Shown here one piece after another: positions 20,635 to 29,341 of a stretch of DNA of 64,000 nucleotides. The notes below the pieces were generated by a model. It was given only the letters and a program-made list of their open reading frames with translations, searched no databases and was not told the DNA's origin. The position numbers and the translations under genes are program-made. Each line of letters begins with the position of its first letter. The first letter of the stretch is position 1. The stretch comes from Deltaproteobacteria bacterium (GTDB taxonomy: Bacteria > Bdellovibrionota > FAC87 > UBA2466), in assembly GCA_016196825.1 (NCBI GenBank), contig JACPWY010000021.1:55837-119836 (forward strand), given 5' to 3'.

Positions 20635-22054
20635 TCAGTGGTTCGCGGGGCTCATAGCCGCCTTCACGCTTTTTCATTGGATCGCATCTGGTCTGATACC
20701 TCTGTCCGAGGATGAAATCTATTATCTGGCGTGGTCCCGTTCGATCGGTTTGAGCTACTTCGACCACCCTTCGTTAGTTGCCGTTCTGATCCGAATCTCC
20801 ACTGCGATATTTGGCGCCTCCCCCTTTGGTGTTCGGTTCTTTTCAACAATCATCTCGACAACCATCATCGTCACGCTCTCTACGCTCGTTTCGAGACGAC
20901 AGCTCCTCACGGCGGCCCTTTTCACTCCACTCTTTCTGTGGGGTGGCGTTCTCATGACACCCGACACACCGCTGCTTCTCTTCTGGACCCTCTATCTACT
21001 TTGGACCATCGACGTCGTGAAACGACTCTCGGAATGGGGGGACGATCCCATCGCCCGCGTCTACCGCCCCTCTCCCGTTTCCATTGTTCACTGGGCCGTG
21101 GGCGGGGTGCTCCTGGGCCTGGGAATGAACTCCAAATACACCATGGTGTTTGCCCCGCTTTGCCTGTGGGTCTGCCTGTGGCGCTTTCGTCTCTCAGCCT
21201 GGATCAAAGGATTCCTTCTGCAGGGCGGCCTTGGCCTTCTTCTCTTTACGCCAGTTTTGATCTTTAATGCTCGTCACGGCTTCGAGCCGATCCTTTTTCA
21301 ATTTCGCCATGGATTGAGCTCCGACACGGTAGCTTTTCGTTTTTTTGGTGAGTTTCTCACAACGCAGATTCTCGTCGTCGGGCTCATGCCCATGTGGATG
21401 ATCTTGTGGCAGCTCCTGCGTTTTCGCGAGGTACTGGACTATCCTCTCGTGCGTGTCTCGTCGGCCTTTTTCACTATTCCCTTCCTCTTTTTCCTTTTGC
21501 AGGCCGCACGCGGCAAGGTGGAAGGCAATTGGGTATTCTTGGCGTATATCAGCTTCTGGCCACTCGCACAGCTCCTCCTGGACCATGCCTCTTTTAGACG
21601 AGAGACCGGATTCCTCGTCACTCTCTCATTTGTACCATGCCTCCTGGTGAGTCTTCTCTTCGCCGTTCACCTTGTCGTGCCACTCAAATGGGTGCGGCCG
21701 GCCCAGGACCGAATTGGGAAACTCAGAAGTCAGGAAGTGGTCTTTCACACAGTCGCTGAAAAGGTTCATGCTCCCGAACTGCCCGTCTTCGCCACGACCT
21801 ATCAGAATGTGGCCCAGTTTCGACGAGCGGGCGTTCAGGCCCTTCAGCTGCCAGGTTACGCCCGCCCCAGCCAGTTCACGCTCGACACCACCGACCCCTG
21901 CGGCTTTGATCGACTGTGGCTCCTCCAGGAGGTGGACGATGTTCCGCCACCGGTTTACTGCTTTTCGGGACGCCAATCGACACCCTACCCGCTCATCGTT
22001 CGAAACGAGACCGTTCACACCTATTACTTAGTTCAGTATAGTCACAAGAAATGA
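20546..22054 (+). CDS. GT83/PMT-family membrane glycosyltransferase (ArnT-like)
   Basis: LSEDEIYYLAWSRSIGLSYFDHPSLVAVLI and many TM segments; exact start uncertain because it overlaps the gcvPB 3' end. Confidence 0.8.
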   Translation: MSPQNPSLERWTRFARQGRPSSHWTIAVSDQWFAGLIAAFTLFHWIASGLIPLSEDEIYYLAWSRSIGLSYFDHPSLVAVLIRISTAIFGASPFGVRFFSTIISTTIIVTLSTLVSRRQLLTAALFTPLFLWGGVLMTPDTPLLLFWTLYLLWTIDVVKRLSEWGDDPIARVYRPSPVSIVHWAVGGVLLGLGMNSKYTMVFAPLCLWVCLWRFRLSAWIKGFLLQGGLGLLLFTPVLIFNARHGFEPILFQFRHGLSSDTVAFRFFGEFLTTQILVVGLMPMWMILWQLLRFREVLDYPLVRVSSAFFTIPFLFFLLQAARGKVEGNWVFLAYISFWPLAQLLLDHASFRRETGFLVTLSFVPCLLVSLLFAVHLVVPLKWVRPAQDRIGKLRSQEVVFHTVAEKVHAPELPVFATTYQNVAQFRRAGVQALQLPGYARPSQFTLDTTDPCGFDRLWLLQEVDDVPPPVYCFSGRQSTPYPLIVRNETVHTYYLVQYSHKK

Positions 22055-23235
22055 ACCGCACGGTAGGACTTTGCCTCTTCTTTCTCTTCATCGTGGAGAT
22101 ATTTTCCGTGCGCCCCCGCTCTCAAATGGCGACGCCCGCCGAAGAAACGACGCTCAGGGGCGCCATTCACGTGCACTCAACCTTCTCCGACGGGGGCGGC
22201 ACGCCCGACGAAATCGCAGAAGGGGCTAGGCGCGCGGGCCTCGACTTTGTCGTTCTGACCGACCACAACAATTCGCAGGCGCGTAAGGGCTTCGAGCGCC
22301 GCTACAACACGCTCGACCTCTTCGTAGAGATGGAAGCTTCGACCCCTGGCGGCCACGCATTAAGTTTCTTCTCCCACACCGAAGATCGCACGCTTTCCGA
22401 TCCCCGCGTGGTCGATCAAACCTACGAACATTTTATCGGGCAACCCAGCCCCAAGGATCTCTTCATTGTTGTCGCTCACCCCAGCAATGTTAAGAACCCC
22501 TGGACCCAACTCGATCGCTACCCAGAAGGCATCGAAATCGCAAACTTTGACAGCTTTTGGCAGCGCCAGGCTTCGGAGTCACTCCTGGACTTTTGCACAA
22601 CGGTGCTCACGTTTCCGCTCAACAACTATCTCGGGGCGCTGCGTTTTCTCCAGTTCTATGAAAAAGACCTCTCAAGTTGGGACAGCATGAACATGATCGT
22701 GCCGGGCCATTTCGGAATTCTTGGCCATGACACCCACTCCAAATTCAAACTGACCCAGACCGCCGTCTTTCGATGGCCAGACTACGAGCAGACCTTTCGA
22801 ATGGCCTCCAACGTCGTGTTCCTTAAGGAAAAACCCGACGCGGATTTCGAAAAGCGCCGCCGCCAAATCTATTCAGCCCTGCGCAGCGGCAGCATGGCGG
22901 TCACGTTCCAGATCCTCGGCCCGTTCGACGGCAACGATTGGACCCTCACCTGCGGCCACAAGACCTTCCGCAGTGGCGATCAGGCCGACTTAAGCCCCAA
23001 TTGCCATTTTCAGGCTGTCGCGCCCGTGCATTTCCCTTACCCCGTTCGCTTCAAACTGATTCACGATGGAAAGGTTGTGCACGACTCTTCATCCGAAGAG
23101 AGCGTGCGACGCATTCCGGTGAGCGGCCCCGGTGTCTATCGCCTTGAGGTCTACGCCAAGGTTCGAAGCCTTTTCCATCTCCTTCTCAGCCACGACGTGC
23201 CATACGTATTCTATAATCCGATCTACGTGCGTTGA
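22051..23235 (+). CDS. PHP-domain metal-dependent phosphoesterase-like protein
   Basis: GAIHVHSTFSDGGGTPDEIAEGARRAGLDFVVLTDHNN. Confidence 0.85.
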   Translation: MNRTVGLCLFFLFIVEIFSVRPRSQMATPAEETTLRGAIHVHSTFSDGGGTPDEIAEGARRAGLDFVVLTDHNNSQARKGFERRYNTLDLFVEMEASTPGGHALSFFSHTEDRTLSDPRVVDQTYEHFIGQPSPKDLFIVVAHPSNVKNPWTQLDRYPEGIEIANFDSFWQRQASESLLDFCTTVLTFPLNNYLGALRFLQFYEKDLSSWDSMNMIVPGHFGILGHDTHSKFKLTQTAVFRWPDYEQTFRMASNVVFLKEKPDADFEKRRRQIYSALRSGSMAVTFQILGPFDGNDWTLTCGHKTFRSGDQADLSPNCHFQAVAPVHFPYPVRFKLIHDGKVVHDSSSEESVRRIPVSGPGVYRLEVYAKVRSLFHLLLSHDVPYVFYNPIYVR

Positions 23236-23284
23236 TTCACAGCATCACACCTACACTCTTGGCTGAAGGCCTCCCCCGCGTTTA

Positions 23285-24256
23285 GTGTATTTCATTATGA
23301 AAATACAATTCACAACGATCCTCTTCATTCTTGCCTTGAATGGCTTTGCACTCCAGTCGATGGTGCCCAAAACACATTTTGAATTCTGGAACGACAGCCA
23401 GGTGGTTTCGGGCAACAATTGCTACAATTACTCCACCAATCGGCAAACCGACAGCTACGCCCAGCCCGGCGAAGCGAGTGACAAGAAATATGATTCACTC
23501 CTCTGCCAAAACGTCGTTACAGCGGCCGAGGCCGATCTAGGGCTTGAAAGCACGCCCTATTTTCCGATCTCAGAACGCGATGAGGAGACTCTGGTCGCAC
23601 TCGTCGTGGCTCCGGGCTATGACTACCACTGGTATCGTCGAGACAGCTCCGGTTGGTGGACCCATAAGATGGGGTGGCTTCCGGCGACAAACCTCGACAA
23701 CGCGAAATTACCGATTCCCGATCCCGAAAGCGCGGACCGCGGAAAATACACCGACTTCTGCGGCTATTTTAAGATTCGCAATTTCCCAACCGCCCAGCAT
23801 CAGCAAAACAGCGGCTTTGTCAGAATCGGGAACATGAAGGAACTCCCAAGAGTGGGAGAAGAGCCCGCGCCGGCCTCGCCAGACCCCATCTCAGAGGTAG
23901 CCTTTCTTATTTATTCGGGGCGCCCCAATCCCACCTTCCCGCTCAAGAAGCTACTGAATTCGCCGGCTCTCGGAAATCTTCTCAGGGCGGCCGCGCTCGA
24001 TCTCAGTGCCGCACGAACCCTCTATCGAGAAAGTGCTCTGGTGAAGAGCGATTGGGAAAACCCCAGGCTCGGCTACAACGGCATAGCAGTGCACGATACC
24101 CAGGGCCTCATCTTCCCGAAAGGAGCAACTGTGTTTCTGGGTGGCACCAACGGGTACACCATCGAAGAGAGCGGCCGCAGACTTTACATGGCAATCCCCC
24201 AGGCGAAGAATATCAGCCGAGACCTAGAGACGCTTGTGATGGGAATGATTCGATAG
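23285..24256 (+). CDS. Secreted hypothetical protein with NNCYNYSTNRQTDSYAQPGEAS motif
   Basis: Signal peptide (MKIQFTTILFILALNGFA); Cys-Asn-rich N-terminal block followed by YDYHWYRRDSSGWWTHKMG. Confidence 0.6.
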   Translation: MYFIMKIQFTTILFILALNGFALQSMVPKTHFEFWNDSQVVSGNNCYNYSTNRQTDSYAQPGEASDKKYDSLLCQNVVTAAEADLGLESTPYFPISERDEETLVALVVAPGYDYHWYRRDSSGWWTHKMGWLPATNLDNAKLPIPDPESADRGKYTDFCGYFKIRNFPTAQHQQNSGFVRIGNMKELPRVGEEPAPASPDPISEVAFLIYSGRPNPTFPLKKLLNSPALGNLLRAAALDLSAARTLYRESALVKSDWENPRLGYNGIAVHDTQGLIFPKGATVFLGGTNGYTIEESGRRLYMAIPQAKNISRDLETLVMGMIR

Positions 24257-24368
24257 GTCGTCGGGCCTCCCGGCGCGAGCCTTCTGCACAACTTACGCAT
24301 AGCGTAACTCCCGATTCGGCAGATGACTTAGAGAACACCCGTAAGATGCCGATAACGAGTGGGGACCT

Positions 24369-24854
24369 ATGCAGCAACTTTGGGCACCGTGGCGAATGGA
24401 GTTCATCGAGGGGAAAAAGGAGTCGGGCTGCGTCTTTTGCCGGATTCTCAAAGAAAAAACGGATCGTGAAAATCTCGTTCTCAAGAGAACTCCAGAGTGC
24501 TTCGTCATCCTCAATAAGTACCCTTACAACAACGCCCATCTCATGGTTGTGCCCAACGAACACACAAACGATTTTGTCGCCCTCAAACCTGGCGCTCTGA
24601 ATGAGATGGGCCGACTCGCACAGGCTGCCACAAAAATTCTCCAGGAGGTCGTCCGCCCCGAGGGTTTCAACACCGGCATGAACCTTGGCCACGCGGCCGG
24701 CGCCGGTATCCGCGAGCACCTTCACCTGCACATCGTGCCACGGTGGGTGGGCGACACCAATTTCCTACCGGTTGTCGGTCTTACCAAATCGATGCCGCAA
24801 CATCTTTTGGACTCCTATGATAGCCTTGTGGACCATTTCCGGAGACTCTCGTGA
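24369..24854 (+). CDS. HIT family hydrolase
   Basis: CVFCRI, NKYPYNNAHLMVVPNEH, HLHLHIVPRW histidine triad. Confidence 0.95.
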   Translation: MQQLWAPWRMEFIEGKKESGCVFCRILKEKTDRENLVLKRTPECFVILNKYPYNNAHLMVVPNEHTNDFVALKPGALNEMGRLAQAATKILQEVVRPEGFNTGMNLGHAAGAGIREHLHLHIVPRWVGDTNFLPVVGLTKSMPQHLLDSYDSLVDHFRRLS

Positions 24855-25120
24855 AAGCACTCAAGATCATTCCCATCTTTATCATCCTCATCGGCAGCAC
24901 TTACATCGGCATGCTCTTTGTGGAGGCCAATCGCACGGAGGTCGTGATCAATTTTGGCCACTACCAAAGCCCCGGCACGGCACTCGGCTTCGTGGTTCTC
25001 ACGAGTGTGCTGATTGGCATGTGCGTCGCCGGCTGTCTCTGCAGCATCGAAATCTTTGCGCTCTATATGCAGTACAACAAGATCAAACGGCAATCACGTG
25101 ACTCCGTAAATGATGCATGA
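24851..25120 (+). CDS. LapA-domain (DUF1049) membrane protein
   Basis: Two TM helices; NRTEVVINFG... between them; ATGA overlap with HIT gene. Confidence 0.75.
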   Translation: MKALKIIPIFIILIGSTYIGMLFVEANRTEVVINFGHYQSPGTALGFVVLTSVLIGMCVAGCLCSIEIFALYMQYNKIKRQSRDSVNDA

Positions 25121-26307
25121 AAATCTATGCTCTCAATCTTTCCCTTCCGACACCTCTGAAAGACCTGCTCGCTGCCCAACGCTATAGCCTCATCCATACT
25201 TTTCCATCGCAAATCGATAAAAAGGCGGTCCTGGCTCTCTTCGGGGTCGCGCGCCCAGCTGACCTCGCCAAGGTGGCAATCCTCAGAGAATCTCTCCCCA
25301 AGGCCTGGATTGTGCTCGTCGCGCCGGATCGGTGGCTCACCCAGCCCGAGCGCGTCACCGACCTCATCCAATTGAAAGAAAAATCCGACGTCTGCACTCT
25401 GTCACAGTGGCAGACACGATTTTGGTTTCTCCTCCAGGCCGCACTCAACCACCACCGACTCCTCCAAAAGGTCCGGACACTCACCAAAGAATCGAAAATT
25501 CTCACCGCCAATATGCAGGCCATCACCGACCGCACGAACCAATTGGTTGGGCTTCTTGAAAACAACCTTCAGCTCGCCGAAAACGTTCAGCGCAGCCTTC
25601 TCCCCAAATACACTCCCGACATCCCCGGGATCTCACTCAGCGTAAAATACCTGCCGGCCCAGGGCATCGGCGGCGATTACTACGACATATTCGAGTTCGG
25701 GGACCGCAAGCGCTTCGGCTTTCTTCTCGCCGATTCCAAGAGCCACGGGCTCGCGGCCGCACTCCTCTCCGTTCTTCTTAAAGTCCGGCTTGAGGAAATG
25801 AAGGAACGCTTTCCCGACTCTCGCTCTTTCGTAGACTTTCTCGCTCACGAGCTAGCGCAGGGCACGCGCCGCGAGCCGGCCACGCTCAATCTTCTTTACG
25901 GCATTCTCGACCGCACCAATCTCCACTTTGAATTCACCGCAGCTGGCCCCATCGCCCCGACTCTAGTGCGAAATGGCACACCCGAAGTGATGTCGGCCCC
26001 TCACAACCCGCCCCTCGGTGAAGTGACCAACTACCGCTACCAGCAGACGCACGTCACGCTCAAACCGGGCGATCTCCTTCTCCTTCACACCGACGGCCTC
26101 TCTCCGCTTCTGCCTCCGAAAAGTCTCAGCGACCTCATTCGCACGGTTTGCAAGGCGAGCCCCACACCAGACGGTCTGTCGATCCAGAATGAAATTCTGG
26201 GGCGAATACGAGCTGCGAACTCAAAGGGCGCTTTGAAAGATGACATCACGCTCATTCACTTGAGTGTCGTTGATAATGTCCTGTACCTGGCCTCTCACTC
26301 GAAATAA
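25117..26307 (+). CDS. SpoIIE/RsbU-type PP2C phosphatase with N-terminal pseudo-receiver-like region
   Basis: NVQRSLLPKYTPDIPGISLSVKYLPAQGIGGDYYDIFEF, LLADSKSHGLAAALLSVLLK, LLLHTDGLSPLL, KDDITLIHLSV. Confidence 0.85.
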   Translation: MKIYALNLSLPTPLKDLLAAQRYSLIHTFPSQIDKKAVLALFGVARPADLAKVAILRESLPKAWIVLVAPDRWLTQPERVTDLIQLKEKSDVCTLSQWQTRFWFLLQAALNHHRLLQKVRTLTKESKILTANMQAITDRTNQLVGLLENNLQLAENVQRSLLPKYTPDIPGISLSVKYLPAQGIGGDYYDIFEFGDRKRFGFLLADSKSHGLAAALLSVLLKVRLEEMKERFPDSRSFVDFLAHELAQGTRREPATLNLLYGILDRTNLHFEFTAAGPIAPTLVRNGTPEVMSAPHNPPLGEVTNYRYQQTHVTLKPGDLLLLHTDGLSPLLPPKSLSDLIRTVCKASPTPDGLSIQNEILGRIRAANSKGALKDDITLIHLSVVDNVLYLASHSK

Positions 26308-27437
26308 AGCCGCGGCACCCGTGTGGACAGGCCGCAGAAGATCTCATATGGGATGGTCTTCGCCCATCGTGCAAGCTCCCAAGCTCCCAATTCATCTTTC
26401 CCATTCTTTCCTAAGAGAGTGGCAGAGGTCCCCTCTTTCACATTGGGAATATGAGTCACGTCGATGGCGATGAGATCCATCGAAACAATTCCGCGAACGG
26501 GGGCCCGTTTTCCAAAGACAAGGACCTCTCCACAGTTGCTCAAAAGCCTCGGATACCCATCGCCATAACCCACTGGCAAGATTGCGAGTCTCTCACCGCG
26601 CTTGGAGCGATAAGTCCGGTTGTAGCCAACCGAAGTTCCAGCCGGAATGTCCTTGAGACTCAAAACGCGCGTTTTCCACTCAAGAATCGGATGAATCAGC
26701 CCCTCTGTGCTGAGCGCCTCATTCGGACTCACACCGAAAAGACTGAGCCCCGCCCGCACGGCTGTCGCCGGTCCGAGCTTTTTATTGAAAATCCCGCCCG
26801 AATTGGCCACATGGATTCTCGCATCGGTGTTCACCACTCGCGCCTCGAGGAGCCTCCGATAGACCGCTTCGAATGTGGCGATCTGTTCATCACTAAACCG
26901 CGACGACACCCTCTCCGATTCGCTTAAGTGCGTCGCAAGGCCCGAGATCTTATCTGGCAATCGTTGGACTATGCGAATCACCTCATCTATCTCGTCGAAA
27001 GGTATCCCTAGCCGACTCATCCCGGTGTCGATCTTGATGTGATAAGTGGGAATTCGAGTGCGTCCCGTCATCGCCCTCAGCTGATTGAGGGAGTGGATGA
27101 CCGGAATGATATGGTTCTTAATATAGGCCTCAATCTGGTGCGGAAAAAAACCAGAGAGAACCAAAATCCCCACCGACGAGAGCCGTTTTCTGATCTCGAG
27201 CGCCTCTTCCAGAGTCGCCACCGCCAGGAGCTCAGTGCAGCCGCGACTCACTAAAGCTCGCGCCACTGGAAAGAGTCCGTGGCCGTAGGCGTCGGCCTTA
27301 ATGACCGGGATGACCTCCTTTTCGGACAGATTCCGCAAGGCGACCAGATTGCGGACCAAACGAGAAAGCGAGACCTCCGCCACGGTTCGGAATGGAAATT
27401 GAAAGACAGTGCCCAAGCCCCACAATCTTAAGGGCAA
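26295..27437 (-). CDS. alr: Alanine racemase
   Basis: VIPVIKADAYGHGLFPVARAL (PLP Lys); KIDTGMSRLGI; VGYNRTYRSKRGERLAILPVGYGDGYPR. Confidence 0.95.
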   Translation of the reverse strand: MPLRLWGLGTVFQFPFRTVAEVSLSRLVRNLVALRNLSEKEVIPVIKADAYGHGLFPVARALVSRGCTELLAVATLEEALEIRKRLSSVGILVLSGFFPHQIEAYIKNHIIPVIHSLNQLRAMTGRTRIPTYHIKIDTGMSRLGIPFDEIDEVIRIVQRLPDKISGLATHLSESERVSSRFSDEQIATFEAVYRRLLEARVVNTDARIHVANSGGIFNKKLGPATAVRAGLSLFGVSPNEALSTEGLIHPILEWKTRVLSLKDIPAGTSVGYNRTYRSKRGERLAILPVGYGDGYPRLLSNCGEVLVFGKRAPVRGIVSMDLIAIDVTHIPNVKEGTSATLLGKNGKDELGAWELARWAKTIPYEIFCGLSTRVPRLYFE

Positions 27438-27500
27438 TGGGGGGCCATTTTCGAGGCCAAAGATTCAGTAGATTGGGTCTGTTATTTAAGATAAAAACCT

Positions 27501-27865
27501 GACCGGAGAGTTCACCAGGCGATCGCTCTGCCCTTTCGGGGGCAGGGAGGAAAGTCCGGACTCCACAGGGTGCCGTAGCGGGTAACACCCGTCCAGCGCA
27601 AGCTGCGGACCAGCACAACAGAAAGGAAGTACAGGGCCACACCTCAAACCTTGGCAAAGTTTGAGGGTATATTAGCCGCTGTAGTGAAATCCGGTAAGCT
27701 CTACGGGGAGCAAGGTCAAATTGCGAGGCGGCTTCTCCCGGCAAAAGGGGAACACGAATGACCCGTTCGGAAGGCCTCCAGGTAGACCGCTCGATCGGTT
27801 CGGCGACGAATCGACCAGATGAATGATCGTCAGATACAGAATCCGGCTTACGGGGAACTCTCCGG
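27501..27865 (+). ncRNA. rnpB: RNase P RNA, bacterial class A
   Basis: Perfect P1 pairing CCGGAGAGTTC/GAACTCTCCGG; GAGGAAAGTCCGGACTCCACAGGG; ACAGAATCCGGCTTAC 3' consensus; T8 follows. Confidence 0.96.
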
Positions 27866-27887
27866 TTTTTTTTCTTGAGGAGGTGCG

Positions 27888-28139
27888 ATGAGAATCTATC
27901 TAAGAGCAATGGTGGCGGGATCTCTTGCCGGCGGACTCTTGAGCGCTTGGCTCGCGCCGCGCTTGATCGCTTGGTGGTTTGAGCCGCCGGTCCCCTTGGG
28001 TTTCAGCTGCCGCACTCCGATTGAGTACGCTCTCCAGCGGCTGCAATGGGCTCAACTCATCGGCGTTGCCGTGGGCGCCACGGCTGGACCAATTCTTTTC
28101 ATGGCTTTCAAGCCTCGCAAGGACCAACGGCTACCATAA
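27888..28139 (+). CDS. Small hypothetical membrane protein
   Basis: 83 aa with two TM segments; SD GAGGAGG directly upstream. Confidence 0.6.
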   Translation: MRIYLRAMVAGSLAGGLLSAWLAPRLIAWWFEPPVPLGFSCRTPIEYALQRLQWAQLIGVAVGATAGPILFMAFKPRKDQRLP

Positions 28140-29183
28140 CTCGGCACTGACGATATCACCCGCTTTCAACCCCTGAACAATTTCAACTCTGTGACGTCCA
28201 CGGATGCCGACCTTGACGGGCACCTCATCCCACCCGGTCGCGCGATCGTACTTCAAGACGGACAACGAATCGTTTCCGTCGCGAAGCGCGCTCCAGGGGA
28301 CCGTAGCCACTGCCTTCGCTTCGCCGTAAGGGATCTCTACACGAACCGCAAACCCCCTAGCTAGAATTGGCCCCGGCTTCTTGAACTCAAACTGCACGTC
28401 GAAAAGCTGAACGCCATTCTTGAGAGCCGTCAAGTTTTGAGTGATCTCGCTCACATTCCCCTCGATCCGCTCGCCGGTTCCCTCGAAGATCACCGTGCCC
28501 CGCATCCCCGGCACAAGATGCACAGCCTGAGTGTCCATGGCCACAGCCGTGGCACGATAGAGACCGGGCTGATCAATTCGACACAATTTGGAGTCAGGCA
28601 TCGCAATCACAACGCCGGAAATCTGACGGGGGTTCACCATCATCTCGGTCACGACCCCAGCGATCGGCGCGTAATAGTTTGCGTCTTTCATCTGAGTCCG
28701 AGTCTCATCGATCTGCTTCTGAAGATCCTTCACCTCTTTTTCCGCGCGGATGCGCTTGAGCGCCGTATCCACCGTTGTGACCTCAAGCTTGTCGAGCTCC
28801 TGCGAGGCCACAATGCCTTTGGCGACCAAGCCCTTTACCTTCCTCTTTTGCTTGAGAATAAGCAGCTCCTCCTTAATAGTGTCCACGGCTGCGGCCTTCG
28901 CAAACCCAATACGCCCCTCGAAATACTTCATCCGGTAATCGAGATAGTCGAGCGAAACCTCAGCGATAAGATCACCCTCTTTGACCATCTGGTTGAGATC
29001 CACGCCCAGTTTCTTGATAAGGGCGTACCAGCGAATCTTCACACTGGAAGATACTTTCGGCTCAACTGAACCGGAGAGCTCGACGGTGGGGCTCAAGCGC
29101 ATCGTCTCCACCGTAAAGGGAACCGCGGTGTTGGCTGAGGCAAGCCGTCCCAACAGCATGAGAAGGATGGGTGTGTGTTTCAT
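28131..29183 (-). CDS. Efflux periplasmic adaptor (HlyD/RND MFP-like)
   Basis: Signal peptide; VSSSVKIRWYALIKKLGVDLNQMVKEGDLIAEV lipoyl-like half motif; coiled coil; YYAPIAGVV second half; beta-barrel region. Confidence 0.8.
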   Translation of the reverse strand: MKHTPILLMLLGRLASANTAVPFTVETMRLSPTVELSGSVEPKVSSSVKIRWYALIKKLGVDLNQMVKEGDLIAEVSLDYLDYRMKYFEGRIGFAKAAAVDTIKEELLILKQKRKVKGLVAKGIVASQELDKLEVTTVDTALKRIRAEKEVKDLQKQIDETRTQMKDANYYAPIAGVVTEMMVNPRQISGVVIAMPDSKLCRIDQPGLYRATAVAMDTQAVHLVPGMRGTVIFEGTGERIEGNVSEITQNLTALKNGVQLFDVQFEFKKPGPILARGFAVRVEIPYGEAKAVATVPWSALRDGNDSLSVLKYDRATGWDEVPVKVGIRGRHRVEIVQGLKAGDIVSAELW

Positions 29184-29271
29184 TGTGCGAGATAGGAGCA
29201 ACTCCTTTCATTATAAACCATCCCCTCCCGGCGAAATGACACGACGCTTTTGGGACCTCAAGGCAAAAAAG

Positions 29272-29300
29272 AAGGGCCGGCACTGAAAGCACCGGCCCTT
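29272..29300 (-). terminator. Rho-independent terminator of the 29342..31015 gene
   Basis: AAGGGCCGG...CCGGCCCTT stem; minus-strand read continues with a T-rich run (CTTTTTTGCC). Confidence 0.8.
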
Positions 29301-29311
29301 CCAAAGGATCT

Positions 29312-29335
29312 CCCCAAAAGGTGCACCTATTGGGG
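29312..29335 (-). other. Stem-loop immediately 3' of the 29342..31015 stop codon
   Basis: CCCCAA-A-AGGTGCACCT-A-TTGGGG near-perfect palindrome. Confidence 0.5.
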
Positions 29336-29341
29336 ACGTGT

